In this document: one piece after another, positions 1-21,342 of the stretch | How positions within the stretch are numbered: position 1 is the stretch's first letter | Layout: each line of letters opens with the position of its first letter | Assembly: GCF_023856365.1 (NCBI RefSeq) | Contig: NW_026043009.1 | Coordinates: forward strand, 1-64,000 | Reading direction: 5' to 3' | Source of the DNA: Brienomyrus brachyistius | Lineage: Eukaryota; Chordata; Actinopteri; Osteoglossiformes; Mormyridae | Length of the DNA stretch: 64,000 nucleotides | Position numbers and translations under genes: made by a program | Notes under the pieces: model-generated | What the model was told of the DNA's origin: nothing | Seen by the model: only the letters and a program-made list of their open reading frames with translations | Databases searched by the model: none

Positions 1-898
1 TTAAGGAAACCATGTTAAATCAGATTGCATTCAGTATCGACATTTGGTTAGTTTATTCTGTAAAGCAGGGTACCCCAGTCCTGATCATGGATACTGTGTC
101 ACCGACTGGCCCTCCAGGACCGAATGGTCCTTTTGGAAAGCTGTCACACTGTCCCCTACTGGGCAGTGTCGCCATGGGCTGTACCCAGTGGCATCATGGG
201 AAATGTGACCAGTAGTGCTAAGGGGTATTAATGCAGCGTTAGACCGGCGTCAGTCTGCTTGAGAGAAACGAGCTCACTCTTCATCTGAAGTTCAGCTAAG
301 GATTTCTCACCCTCTGATTTTCTGCAGCCGGGAACATTCAGCGTTCAAGAACAAGGCCCTGAGCGAAGGAACCGGCACAACTCCCGAGTCCAGCTGGTCT
401 GAGCTTTTTATTAAGCATATACATTTTTTCCGTAATGCCAGTACCTGCTGTTTATCGCCTCTGTCAGTCACAGGACCGGATCCGGGCAAACAAGAGAGCC
501 GCTCGGGGCCTAGATAAGATCAAAGTCATGAAGAAAAAATATGTATATTAATATCTATATATATATGGCAGCTATAGGCAGAATAGGCTGTTGCCTTGGG
601 CCCCCAAATTACCCAAGGAAGTGAAGTGATAATCAGTGTTTTTGGTGGGAGGGCATCCGAGGGAAGCTCGTGTGTGAGTGTGACAGCACTTCGTTGTGCT
701 CATCTTTCTGTCTCACTTCTTCCTCACTTCCTGCTCTCGTTTTCCATGCTAACGTAAGTACGTCAGCAGTCCCACAATACATACTCGTAATAGTGCTATA
801 TTATTCATGGTTTCTAGACTGGATGTCTGCTTAGTAAAGCCAGGAGCTGAGTGTGAGCAGAATTCCTACTGTCTGATTCCTTGCATGTGATTCGCTCG

Positions 899-1150
899 TG
901 GGAGTTTTACCCTCACAAAAATGTTCTGAGGGCAGAAGGAAAAATGATTGGTTCAGAGAGATAACCAATTAGATTGTAGAGGAGGTGGGTCTAAGGAACT
1001 AGAGGAGGCAGGAACAAGACATCTGATTGGTTGACCCCCCCCCCTCCTCTAGTTGCCTGTATCCACCACTTCTACAGTCTGATTGGTTATCTCTCTGAAC
1101 CAATGAACCTTGTGCCCTCAGAACATTTTTGCGCAAGTAAAACTCCCATA
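899..1150. repeat. Foldback (MITE-like) inverted repeat
   Basis: The two halves are imperfect reverse complements of each other. The left arm (about 899-990) contains GGGAGTTTTAC, AAAAATGTTCTGAGGGCA and GGTTCAGAGAGATAACCAAT; the right arm (about 1055-1150) carries the same words inverted. A short GC-rich centre with a C-run separates the arms. No coding capacity is seen. It lies in an upstream intron, or upstream, of the RGS gene. A non-autonomous DNA transposon is the likely origin, but no clean target duplication was found. Confidence 0.6.
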
Positions 1151-1204
1151 AACATGTGGCTTATATCATGTTTAGAGACGGTTTTGTTTCTTCCTTCTTT
1201 ACAG

Positions 1205-1233
1205 AACAGAACGCGGACTACTACAAAAGAGAG
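1205..1233 (+). CDS. Possible small upstream exon of the RGS gene
   Basis: A polypyrimidine tract and AG (TTCTTTACAG) precede 29 bases that read QNADYYKRE in one frame and are followed by a consensus donor GTAAGC. Position, strand and splice signals fit an exon upstream of the RGS domain exons, in the linker between the DEP and G-gamma-like regions. The sequence is too short to assign by homology, and the frame was not linked to the next recognised exon at 2283. Treat it as a candidate only. Confidence 0.35.
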
Positions 1234-1964
1234 GTAAGCCTGAAAGAATTTAGAGTGAACCTATTTCAGCTGATGGGATGGTTGCCAAGAACAACCAAAG
1301 AGGGTGATTAAGTGGGCTCTTAAGAATGCTGTCATAAGAAAATTGCTTCGGAAGGATCTACATCTGTGTTGTCGTTTTCTTTTGTTGGCTCTCAGATATT
1401 GACAAATTCTGTTTAAAGGTACAACAGCATGGCTCTTATCAGGGCTTGGATGTGTACCATGCTGTGCCTTTTTTCTGACTCTTATATTCCCCGTGTGATT
1501 TTTCATGGCTCCCGACACCAGATTGAACACATCAGGAAATCCCTGGGCCGCTCGAGGGTCAAGTCCTCCATCTGCCTGGAAAGGTTGGATAACAGCCTCC
1601 CCCACCTACCCCCCCCCAACACCTGTGATTCAGCCTCAGTCCCAGCATAGCTGGGGGACCACTGGTTCGACACCAGTCCACATTAGTCCCTAACTGGGGG
1701 ATATCTCTGGGTATTCTGTATACTGTGCCTCTGATTGGTGGGGGGGGGGATCTATTTCATGTTAATTCTGACAAAAATGCTGGGGACTGCTCTTTGTGAA
1801 AATCTAACCTCGTTATTTCGTTCTTTCGTCCATCTGCCCATCCATCTTTCACCATAAATCTCAGAGTCACACATATCCTGGATTAATGATGCCTAACTAA
1901 TATTGAAACCGGTTGACTATTAAACTGAATTGAACTGTATTTAACTGCAAATAATTACTTAATA

Positions 1965-2155
1965 TTGATCAGAAGGTCGCCGGTTCAAGCCTGGCTTCAG
2001 CACACTTGTGGGTCCTTGAACAAGGCCCTTAACCCCCAGGTTCCTGGGAGCCTCTACGGGCAGCTGCCCTTTGCTACCAAGCTTTCTCTCACCTATGGAG
2101 AGCAAGATGGAGGAGATGAAAAGAGAATTTCCTTATAGGGTTCAATGACGTATAA
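1965..2155 (+). repeat. tRNA-derived SINE (teleost type)
   Basis: It begins with a B-box-like word in GGTCGCCGGTTCAAGCC and continues with the common teleost SINE core CCTTGAACAAGGCCCTTAAC. The 3' end fades into AG-rich sequence. A second member of the same family is at about 62990-63210. It sits in the intron just upstream of the RGS exon at 2283. Confidence 0.6.
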
Positions 2156-2282
2156 TCATTTCGTCACCATTTCGAGCTCCAGTTTGCTGGAATATGCCAG
2201 CATTGAACCTGAATATTTGATGACTTGCAAGGATTATAGAAAGTAGGACTAAAACTGGGAATGGCTGGTCTTCTGTGTTCAG

Positions 2283-3987
2283 CTTCCTTAAGTTCAGCGA
2301 GCAGTACCTGAACCATGACCCCATGATGCAAGGCTGCCCCCCCAGCAACCCCTGGATAACAGATGACACGGCACTCTGGACGCTGAATGCCGACATGTGA
2401 GTGTGCGTTACCGCGCCCCATCCTGCCTCTTCAGGGCCACACCCCCAGAGGTGACTGTCGTCTCTTCACTTCCACGCCTCCTGGTGCAGGGTGGAGACAC
2501 CCACCAAGCTGCGGGTGGAACGATGGGGGTTCGGCTTCACGGAGCTCCTTAGGGACCCTCTGGGACGGTGCAAGTTCAGGGAGTACCTGGAGAAGGAGTT
2601 CAGTGGTGAGCAGCATGTAGACCCCCCCGCCCAAGTAGATCAGCTTCATGGAGGCATCGTCAGCAAGTAAGAATCATATTCATTATTTGATCACTGCGGG
2701 CCTATTTGGGCAGTGTGTGACTCAGCAGATTGGGATTCATTGCAGGAGGTCATCAGCTCAAATCCCAGAGTCAGCTGAGTGACCTCACTATTGGGCCGTC
2801 GATCAGTTACTCCAGGGACTGACTGACCCTGCCCTCTCAAAAAAAAAAAAAAATAGGATCTAGCATCTGCTAAATTAATAATCATGATCCCTCTATGAAA
2901 GGCAATTCTCCTCCATATTGGCATCGTGATGAGCGCCTCCTGCAGGTAGCTGATGCATGCGCTGTTTCATTCACAGTGGAGAACCTCTGTTTCTGGGAGG
3001 CCTGTGAGGACATCCGGCACGGCGAGAGCGCTACGATCCCGCAGAAGGTGGAAGAGGTCTACAAGTGAGTGCGACCTTGTGGCCCAGTGGGACAGTTTGC
3101 ATCCCAGTTGAATTTAGAGCAGGCCCTGATGTGGCACTTGCTTACTCCCAGTGGGACTGCAAAGCTCAGGCTCATCACTTCCTTCCCCCCAGGCAGTTCC
3201 TGGCCCCGGGAGCCAGCAAGTGGGTAAACGTGGACAGCAAGACCATGGAGAAGACCCTGCAGGGCATGAAAAGCCCACATCGTTTTGTCCTGGATGACGC
3301 CCAGATGCACATCTATTTCCTGATGAAGAAGGTAGGAGCATTAACTGTGCACAGCCATGAAAGTGGATGACAGCTTCATTAAAACGGGCTCTCGGCCTCT
3401 CCTCTCACCCTCAGGACTCCTACGCCCGCTATTTAAAGTCCGATCTCTACAAAAACATGCTGGCTAGAGCCATAGAACCACAAGAGACCAAAAAAAGGTA
3501 AAACTATTATCTTCTATAAAAGGGGTCTTTCTGTAATATATTCCATGTATTTTATATAAGGGGATAAGACTCATATTGGTGTGGGATACACACAGGTTCT
3601 GTTTCTGGGGTTGTTAACGATTAATTCCAGGGATTTTTGGGCTTAGTGTGAACTGCTGGCTTCAGCTTAGCTTCGTCACTAAGACTACACAGAGTTCTGT
3701 AATGTTAATTGCTTTTGCGTCCCCTGTGATGCTCTCCAGTTTCTGTTTGTAATTCCACGGTAGTCAAGGATTTTCCAACATGGCTGACTTAGAAAAGGCA
3801 GTGCCACAAGTGTTAGCGGAACGCTAACATGTTCTCCTTCCCATCATGCCCCAGTGTCTTTCCCTTTGTGAGACGCCAGCGGCACTCCAGCCGTAACCCT
3901 GCCCTTTTCGCCCAGGCCTTAGAGGACAACGGCAAGACCAAGTCCCTGGGGTCACCAGCAAGTCCCACAGCAGCCTGCTCTTCCTAA
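2283..3987 (+). CDS. rgs11: RGS11-like regulator of G-protein signalling, 3' exons
   Basis: Six coding exons join in frame with GT-AG introns: 2283-2396, 2490-2605, 2977-3064, 3193-3331, 3415-3497 and 3855-3987 (stop TAA). They encode the end of the GGL/linker region and the whole RGS box, a GTPase-accelerating domain for G-alpha subunits of the Gi/o class. Recognisable words are [50 protein letters not shown] and [15 protein letters not shown]7-family RGS proteins work as obligate dimers with G-beta5 in neurons and photoreceptors. The tail [12 protein letters not shown] favours RGS11 over RGS9, RGS7 or RGS6. The upstream DEP exons are absent or lie before base 1. SINEs occupy two introns. 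Nothing suggests pseudogenisation. The gene is convergent with clcn7. Confidence 0.85.
2700..2885 (+). repeat. Degenerate SINE in an rgs11 intron
   Basis: A tRNA-like segment (GGTCATCAGCTCAAATCCC, resembling a B box) is followed by CTGACTGACCCTGCCCTCTC, an A-run and the tail word AGCATCTGCTAAAT, which is common at teleost SINE 3' ends. It lies between the exons ending at 2605 and starting at 2977. Confidence 0.5.
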
Positions 3988-6900
3988 CACTGCCTCCTGG
4001 GGGGGGGATGCACTCTGAGCTCACTGCTGCCCCACAGAGGCTGTTTGGGGGCGGTGCTCTGCTGCTCTATTTGACGCAGTCTTCCAGGATTTTTAACTTC
4101 GGATGTATTTTTATTATAGTGTCATGTTAAATAAGAACAGACTAAATTATGGTTTAGATCAGAAGTGAGAAAAGTCCTGTGTCTCTATATATAGGAAAAG
4201 TTTATTTCATTAGTAACAGACAAACCATAGTTGAGCCAAATATTGCCTTATTACTAAGTAATAAACATCTGCATACAACTTTCACTGAAACAATGGTTGT
4301 AATAGATAAATAGCCATTTAAAACTTGGCATTTAGCTCAGTGCTTATAATGTGGATTGTGTCCCATATTCCAGATCAAAACTGTGCAGTTTCGAACCTGC
4401 ATCATGTCTGCTTCAGATTCCAGCAGCTTCTCTCATCCTTTGTTCATTTACTTCTTCAGCATTTCTCAATAAATTAAGCAAGTTTTTAATTCACCTTTAG
4501 TGGAATTCTGTCACTTAAATACCAAAATAGAATAACACAGGTGTCGTACTTTTCAACCATTTTTCTTTTGGCTTATAAACGGCATGTGCTACTCTGAGAT
4601 CACTGACCTGCTGGAGATGTGGTTCGGAACCGCAGGTGACCTCGAGTTCTTTTTTTTTTCCTCCGTGGAGGGAATCAAACAACAAAAGAGATTAGCCAGA
4701 GATCCACCCTGCACGGACTTGCTGGTATGATGGGAACGGGACCTAGATTTACTGGAAGCACAAAGAGAGCAAACTAAATTCTGCCCAACAGACAGGCGGA
4801 ACAAATCGCTACAAAAGGTTTCAGTCACCTGTCTCCCCTGCCAGGACAGCACCTCCCTCCCACAGCGCACCAACAATACATTATACTATTATACCGTGTC
4901 TTGGAAAAGTATTGGAATCCTACTTAGTGTTTTAAAAAGCAGCACATTTCTAAATTATCTATATCCCAGTCCCTGAAAGCTATAACTAAAGATTACTGAG
5001 GGTAAGATGAATCTCTGCTGCATCTCATAAGTTCATTAAAAATCGAAACTTCCTTTCTTTCAGAACTGAATTTTCTGCCATGTTGGTCTTTAAAATTGTC
5101 CATTCGGCTCCAACAAGCTTTCGAACTCCAGTTTGAATGAAATATTGGGCTGCGAATGTGAAGTAGACAGGGTCATGGTGAGGAATGCGTCAGGAATATG
5201 GGGCGTGTCTGGAAGTCTGTGTCCATCACCAAAGCCTGTGATATTCATTATTGGCGGTTTGTTTATTGGCTGCTAAGGCTCACAATGGAAGCTCAATACT
5301 AAGTGTTTTGAATTACTGAAGTTTGCATGTTGACGGAGCCGGGATGGATGGATGGATGGATAGATAAATGTTTAATAATACATGCAGTACAAGTGTCAAA
5401 CTAACTTTACCAGACAAGCCCATTAAAACGAGGCTCTCAGTTTCTCTTGAAATTCTTATGTAAAAAAAAAAAATAATAATAATAATAAACTACTTTGCAT
5501 GTTACTTTTTAATAGATTTCCTTTTTAAAAAATTAAATCTGACTACGCAAATCCTTCAACTCCTACACTACCCATCAAGGCAATCCTCAGGATTCCAGCA
5601 GCACAGAGTTAACTGATGTTCTGCGCGGTTCTTAAAAATGCATGAAACTCGCGAGATAAAAATAAAACAACCGCAACAGAGAATACTGAAATTCCGTCTT
5701 CATATTACTGAAACATACAGGATTAAGAGACAACATGAAGTTGGGAAAGGGATTGGTGGGGGGTGGGGGGTGGGATTAAAGGCACTGTCAGCATAACATC
5801 ATAAAGACGGCACCGATGTCCATTTGCCATGGATTATGTTGTATTCTGCGACTAAAAAGGACCCATAATCTGATTAAGTTCACATCAGACTAATGAGTGA
5901 ATCTTCTCTGACAGCATTACTGACGCATAGCCCGCCATCCAGAGCTGCATTAGTGCGTTATGGGTTTCTAAGGCCCACCTTAACACAGCAGGGAAACACG
6001 TGCTGCTTAGTACGCTATTTCTCGGATCTGTAACATCGTAAGGTCACAGTACAACGTCGTGTCTTTCTGCAACTTTATAGCAGGGCTGAACAGCCAGGTG
6101 GCATTTTGGGCATTTTCAAGGTGAGCCGATGGGTAGGCGAGCCGGCAAAAATCTTGGGGAACCCCCCCCCCCTTTCCCAGTCAGCAAAATTTATTGCACA
6201 GCAAAAGTTATGGAGACCCCAGCTCTGTAAAATTTACTGTGGGAGTCCAAGGAAACTTTAAAAACACAATATCTCAATCTCCGGAGTCCTTTAAACCTAA
6301 AAAATATACAAAGAAATCTATGCTGTGATTCTGCTAGAGAATTTGGGCCCCATGAATGCATATCATATTGGGCCACAAACCCACACCAATGCAGTTATGT
6401 TCCAAGTTTTTTACTGTCCTAATCTCCCCCCCTTAACTGCGCCCCAGACTTGATGTTCCACGTTACAATTTCAACCAAATGTTGTGTGTTAAAAAAAAAA
6501 TTAAATTGTGCACCAAAATTTTTTAACATGAAAGCAAGCATTAATAAAACTTAATCAAATGTTGATTTTTTTTTTTTTATATATAGAATTTCTCATTGTT
6601 TTGCTGATATCTGGGAAAACTGGGTTCATGGATCGGGATGGAAAGGCATGTTCAACGCACATTTTTTTTTAAATATTGATTTCCAGCAACTAATAAGCAA
6701 ATCGAGGGAAATCTGCAAGGTACAAATCTGCAAGGTACAACAGAACCGTTCATCTCATTTCTACCCCGTCAAATCGCGTCCCAGGCTTTCTGGACCTCCC
6801 ACTGAAATGCATTCAGCGACATCCACCTAAACAATTGCATTACCCCGGCAACGGGACTGCAGTAATCTCATTTAGTCTGAGAATTTGTGTGTCAGAAGGT

Positions 6901-8413
6901 AGAAAATTAGGATACGGACACGTTGCTCAAAGAGTGCCACGGAGTCACCAGCAGTATCATCAAACACGCCATTTAATACAATAATTTTTTTATCATTGTT
7001 TGTATAAATACAAATGATTCTTATTAAACAGCATGACTGACTCGTGCAATACAAATAGGCATATGCATCAAAACCTTTATTAGATTTCAGAAATCACAGA
7101 AGAAAATCAAGCTTGGCAAAATAAAAATTATGCAAAATTATCCAGTATATTTCAGCCGTTTCTATAAATGTACGCTAAGGTGGTACTTGCCAACGCCGAA
7201 ACAATTCTCTCATCCAGTCACAGTGCTCTTTAAAATGGAGATACTTTAATTTATTTAAGGTTGAGTTAAAACACGACATTTAATATTCAGAATAAAATCA
7301 AAATCTGATAAGGGATTCACATCGTTTACCGTTTAACTGGTATGTCCATTTTCGATAGGCTTGTTGGGTGGGTAAAAACCCTATTTAACTGATCAGGGTC
7401 ACTTAGGCAAGTTCACCTTAATTAAAAACAAAATAACTAAACAGCACATAACTAGTCAAAGTGTAAACTCTGCTGTTGGCAAAAACTGTACGGCTGGACC
7501 CCCAAGGGCACCAGCGACTGTAGGGCCTTGCTTGGCCAGTAGGGGGCCCCCTTGCACGTGACATTGCAAGGATTTGTAAGTTGTAGGGCGCAGATGGGAA
7601 ACGAGGTGGGGTAAGAAGCATTTAAAGTGCGGAGCCACATACAGCCATGGGGGTGGGTTTGGGTTTCTAGCACAGCCTGCAAAGACCAGAATAAGTTCCT
7701 TTCCTCAACACACTAGCGCCCCCTTGGCCAAACACGACCCATGGTCACCTTGCAAATCATTAAGCTGCCCTGAACCCCACTCTGCTTTCAGTAAGTGCCA
7801 TTTAAAAACAATGATATACACACATTTTCAGGAGAGCACCTGTGAAGTCACCCCCCCACACACACACACACACACTACTGGCATTGTTTGGCACCCGACC
7901 CATGTAAACCTGACCCCGATTTGCATAATTTATTCAGGTATATATCAGAAACCAGGGTTTCTGCCACCTAGAGGCTGTACGGCGCAACAAGAGACAAATC
8001 GCCATCAAAAACACAGGACCTGGAGAATCACCCGGGGTGGGGGGGATACATACTGTCACGTACTGGCGTGGGTGGGGGAGGACGCAGGCAGTGTGGCAGT
8101 CAGCCAATGGGCGAATTCACGAGAAAAAACACTGTATGTTAAAAACCGCTAGCATCCAGCATGAGAGAAAAAGGTCAAAGCGAGTCAGGGTTTTTCCGGG
8201 GGGGGGGGGGGGGGGCAGGGTTGGTCTTACCTACACTGGCATGGGAGGGGTGGGAGGCATTGGTTAATGGTACAATGTGCAAGACAATTATCTGGGAGAG
8301 GAAAATTAACTTCCCCTAAAGTAAAACTAAAGTCACAAGAAAACTGTGGTACCCTCTGTCAATAGACCACACTCAAAAAACTCTGAGTAAAAGAGGAACG
8401 TTATTGGCCTGGC

Positions 8414-8416
<3 letters not shown>

Positions 8417-8457
<41 letters not shown>

Positions 8458-8458
8458 G
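8417..8458. repeat. (CT)n(CA)n microsatellite
   Basis: An uninterrupted CT dinucleotide run passes directly into a CA run. It is in the 3' flank of clcn7 and has no coding role. Confidence 0.95.
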
Positions 8459-8559
8459 CTTGAAATGCTTTTTACACATTTACACTAATGTATATCACAA
8501 TGCTACCAAAGCTTTGCAAATGACCACAGAGCGGGACTGACACCCAAGTGTGTGTAGAA

Positions 8560-8560
<1 letters not shown>

Positions 8561-8603
<43 letters not shown>

Positions 8604-8613
8604 TCTCTCTCTG
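8561..8613. repeat. (CA)n(CT)n microsatellite
   Basis: About 20 CA units followed by a short CT run, roughly 100 bp from the preceding CT/CA tract. Confidence 0.95.
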
Positions 8614-8871
8614 AAGTGCTTTAAAAACATAACGGATAAATTATTTTATGTGCAAACTGGGAGGGGGCAACAAAAAGTCGCAAAACACACATGGAATCGA
8701 TCCCCTCCCCCATCACAACCAACCCTCGGTGAACGAAACCAGAAAGTCAGTCATTGGCATCCCGGGTTCCGGACTTTGCTGAAATGCACGACCGGTGCGG
8801 GTTCTGGCGGGGGCTGACTGGGGGCAGGGGGGGTTGGCCTGGTGAGCAGCGCGGCAGTCGCCTTCCACGCA

Positions 8872-15268
<6,397 letters not shown>

Positions 15269-15578
15269 TCAGCTCCACTAAACTGGAAATATTCAGCAAA
15301 GGTCATACAGGGGTCTTTATTGCAAGGATAAGACTCCACTGGTGTGACTCCATGCCTTTGTGGCATTTTTTTCCTGGATTATTCATCAACACAGAGCCAC
15401 CTTGTACTTTCCATCCTGAAACCGAAAAATCAATGGCGGAGGCCGAAGAAGCCCAACGCTGACAGGACACTCTAATAACCTTTTTTTTACTCATCATAGC
15501 TTCCCTTCTTCCTTGAGGGTAACATTAGATTCTGGAGGCATGGAACTGATCTGAGATCAGAGCTTCGGGTGTGTATAT

Positions 15579-17815
<2,237 letters not shown>

Positions 17816-18009
17816 AAACACAAAAAAAAAAAAAAACGAAAATAATAATAATAAAAATTATTTTGAATGTGTATTCAAATAAGTTTGAATGTGTGTGAAC
17901 TATATATAAATATATATATACACATGCATATACAGAAATATATACACACACACACACATATATATATATAAAGACACACACAGACACACACTCACATAAA
18001 CACATACAC

Positions 18010-18395
18010 ACACTGTGTACAGTCTTATGCAAAGGTTTGGCACCCCTTGACAAATAACATCTTTTCAATTACAAAAGCAACAATATCAGTTAATACAGTC
18101 TCTTTAGGAACTGGGGGGAAAATACACAATATTTTCAGCAAACATTGATGAATAGTTACTTTTTATGCCATAAATTGAACAAAATTACAAAATAAAAACA
18201 TTATTATGGCACTCTGCAAAAGTTTGGGCACCCTACGTAATCAGTACTTAGTAACACCTCCTCTGCCAGATATCACAGCTTACAAGCGCTTCTTATAGCC
18301 AGCTGAAAGGCTTTCAGTTCTTGTACTTGGGATTTTCTCACATTCTTCCTTGCAAAAGGCTTCTAGTTCTGTAATATTCTAATATATCAAGGGCT
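18010..18395. mobile_element. Tc/mariner-type DNA transposon remnant
   Basis: It starts with the terminal-like word AGTCTTATGCAAAGGTTTGG, and the related word TGCAAAAGTTTGGGCACCC recurs internally near 18215. The downstream part (ACACCTCCTCTGCCAG and following) resembles transposon-internal sequence repeated widely in fish genomes. No second terminal inverted repeat or intact ORF is present, so it is a truncated copy. The superfamily is assigned from the terminal words only. Confidence 0.5.
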
Positions 18396-19940
18396 GTATT
18401 GTCAAATAGGAGATCGGCAGCATTCTCCCACCTGAGAAAACTGTACTACAATGCCCTTGATAGTGTGTAGAAACACACTCGTCAGCTCTAGTCCTCCTGT
18501 AACAACGCAAAAGGACTGGCAACCCTCAGGTATTTATGCGTGCGATTGTATGATAAATTCACCCTGACAGTCTCACACTTCTCTTGGTACCAACAGGTCT
18601 CATGGAATATATAAAAGGCAACTGCAACAATTATACTCGGCACTAAACATCGAGGCACGGAAATGCAGCAGAGCTTGTGTATTTCTCAGGATGCATTCTA
18701 GTAAAATGCCCGGAAAATGAGCTAAAGACATATTTCAAGGGGCACTATATAAAACCGATGGAAATTTTACTGATTAAATAAAAGGAAAAGCATTGTTTGA
18801 AAAATCACAAATGTTTCTAAGATTCAATGCATCGCTTTTTGACCACATCATAGCGATGAACACATCATTGTTCCTGACAATGTCCTAATACAGAAATAAA
18901 ACTTTATGTTGGTAAACTCAAAAAGCCTTCAGCTGTCACACTGGCTAACGATCTCAAACGATTATAAAGCAGCATTTTGAAAAGCGCTGTTTTAAAATAA
19001 CAGCTACAACACTTACCTTGTCTTCTGGCCAAATGCTTTTCACGGCTTGGCACTCCAACGGTGCTGAAACGAAATTTGTATTTCCTCCTACCTCGTTTGC
19101 CCTTCAGTTCTTGTTTTCTCCCTTTGGATGTTTTTTTCCTTCTTCTTTGGATATTGTTTTTTATTTTTGTTTGTTTTTTTTACTTTGCATGTTTTTCCTT
19201 CTTCGGATATTATTTTTTTGGCTTATTTTTTTAGACGATGTTTTTTTCGTCTTCTTTAAAAATTGTTTTTTTTTTCATCCTTTTGATGTTGTTTTACGGA
19301 ACAAGAGCCGTACAGTGCTACTCTATCAGGAGGTAGCGCCAACTGAACGCCTTGAAGCAGTACCCAGCTCTTTTATAGGGAGCGTCAACCCGAAGTCAAG
19401 TTCTAGAACGTTGCACTCACTTTTCATTGGTTTCCCAGCTATGCTGTCAGAATAATGTTTGCTGATTGGTCGAAAATTTTAAAACGTACCCGAGTACTGT
19501 AAAAAAACTCAAGATCTTGCTACCCTACGGAGCACCCATAAGGTGATTTTTTTTATACGTTATATGCAGCTATTTGTAGCAGGCCGTAATTAGACTAATC
19601 CACCCTTTGTCAATAAAGCCAACAAGAGAACAGGTTGCCCAAAGTTTGCTCAGGTACACGCCACAGCACAACCTTAAAAACACATCCAGCACAAATCACA
19701 CTAGTGAATGACACAGCAAATCACAGCAATAAAAAAGACCCCTATGGGCAATCCAGCACCCAGACTACAGGTGCCAAAAGGCCCAGCCTGCCTAATAATG
19801 AACCCAAAATATACATACAACAAAGAAAAAGACACAAACAAAAAAGAAAATAAAACTAGCCAGCTGCTCCCACTAAACCCCGCTCCCGAGGCCACTAAGC
19901 CGGCTGGCTTGATAATACACGATACAACCTCAGATAAAAC
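18396..19940. other. No recognisable gene
   Basis: T-rich runs (19130-19270), A-rich DNA and short unconvincing ORFs. A donor-like GTAAGT on the minus strand near 19016 follows a short open frame, but no partner exon or protein family was recognised. Confidence 0.5.
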
Positions 19941-20012
19941 ATATTAAAGCAACACCAGGGAGGTTTACAACCTGATCCTTAAAATTATCGACCCGTAATT
20001 CCACCTTGAAAA
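19941..20012 (+). repeat. 72-bp direct repeat, copy 1
   Basis: ATATTAAAGCAACACCAGGG and the following 52 bases recur at 21271-21342 in the same orientation with a few mismatches. The pair brackets a gypsy-like fragment and could be remnants of its flanks or a short independent repeat. Confidence 0.75.
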
Positions 20013-20539
20013 CCCCTAAAGAACAGTAGTTTACCCCATGACTCACTGCCCCATTCAAACAAAAAAAAAAACAGGTTTTTGGGGTAACCTTTAGGTCAGC
20101 TCTTCAAAACCAGGTATGAGGACTCTTCAGCTAATCAGTCCTCTAATTAGAAATCTAATTAGGGAGTTGCAGCGAAAACCTGCATACACACCGGCCCTTT
20201 GCGGATAAGATTGTTCACCCCTGAAACAAGCAAACAGAAAGGCTGCTACACTGCAAATTCAATATGCCCGCCGATGCTCCACCAAATCTATCAGGACCCT
20301 GCCTGTCTTTCCCGTGCCTGCTCCTTTGCCAATATGCCCTACCATCGGAACATGCACAGCCATCTCGCCCCGGCTATGCCTCCAGTCCGAACTGCAGTTC
20401 CTATACCTGCCTATAATTGCCTGGCTACAATCCATCCCCCAAAATGAAATTGATGACCCAACGATCACAGCTAAGAATTCTATCCCCAAACCACTGGTCT
20501 TCCTCCCCAACCGAACGATCATTCACTGACCGTGGTAAC

Positions 20540-21170
20540 TTATAAGGGTTGGTATGATGACCAGTGGTGGACCTCACCGAACGTTTAACTGGTCTCTACA
20601 CCTCGGGGGGGACATAACCTCCTCCATTATACGAGGCCTACTTGTGGATGCTCTATTGCGACCCCTCCCACCAGCCCTGTCCCCGTAAAATCACAGAGTC
20701 CTCATCCGATTCCATTTCTGTTGCCCCTGTGGGCAACCCAGACTCAGGAGACATTACCAGAACATCTTCCCCTGACATAACAACCCCCTGTGGTACTGGA
20801 CGCAACTCTGTTCGGTGAACTTGACGGACAACCCCGTCCCCCTCCATTGGAGTTGCAGAGTAAACTGCACCCTGATCTTGGGGACACCGAACTACCATAT
20901 ACAAACAGGCATCCCAATGATCCTGTATTTTACCTCGAACATGGTTCCGCAAACACACCAGCTGACCTTCATCAAACCCCTAATCATTAACCAACTCATT
21001 GTGTTTCCGATTTCGTGGTGTGGCTTGTTCCTCCAACTAAGCCTTCACATACTCTTGAAGCACCTGCAAACTTTCCTGATGGTTTTGTACCCATTCCTCC
21101 AAAGGTCCACCATACTGACTGATCCCGGCAGGAGCCTGAAGATAGTGTATCGGTAATCGAGGCTCACAGC
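20540..21170 (-). pseudogene. Ty3/gypsy-like retroelement, integrase C-terminal fragment
   Basis: Reading the minus strand, an interrupted frame gives words typical of the 3' end of gypsy pol: a WVQNHQESLQ-like segment, then LRNHVRGKIQDHWDACLY, then EGDGVVRQVHRTELRP, as in the C-terminal domain after the integrase core. No protease, reverse transcriptase or integrase catalytic core is visible nearby and the frame is broken, so this is a short relic. The flanks to about 20200 may be its 3' untranslated or terminal-repeat DNA. Family level is inferred from sequence resemblance only. Confidence 0.6.
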
Positions 21171-21270
21171 CAGACCTTAAATAAAAAGGCATCATCCAGT
21201 CATTTGGTGGGGTGTAGTATTGTAAGCTTCTCTGCTGGAGGAAGTGTGTGAAGCAAATTGTGCAAAAAAA

Positions 21271-21342
21271 ATATTAAAGCAACACCAGGGAGGTTTACAT
21301 CTAGATCCTTAAAATGATCGACCTGCAATTCCACCTTGAAAA
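21271..21342 (+). repeat. 72-bp direct repeat, copy 2
   Basis: Partner of the repeat at 19941-20012, including the shared words GCAACACCAGGGAGGTTTAC and AATTCCACCTTGAAAA. Confidence 0.75.

Larger units (their letters stand above)
3988..8871. other. Intergenic region between convergent rgs11 and clcn7
   Basis: About 4.9 kb with no convincing coding exon on either strand. It must hold the 3' UTRs of both genes. AATAAA-like signals occur near 4467 (plus) and, as TTTATT, near 7077 (minus). Also seen are a GGATGGATGG run near 5342, an A/AAT run near 5462, a G-run near 8199 and CA/CT microsatellites near the clcn7 end. The short ORFs here show no family resemblance. Confidence 0.6.

Noticed and set aside
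7724..8152. 142-codon plus-strand ORF downstream of clcn7
   Set aside because: Spans a CA microsatellite and shows no family resemblance. The region is the clcn7 3' flank.
19018..19455. 145-codon Phe-rich ORF
   Set aside because: Caused by T-rich runs that read as Phe/Leu. No conserved motif.
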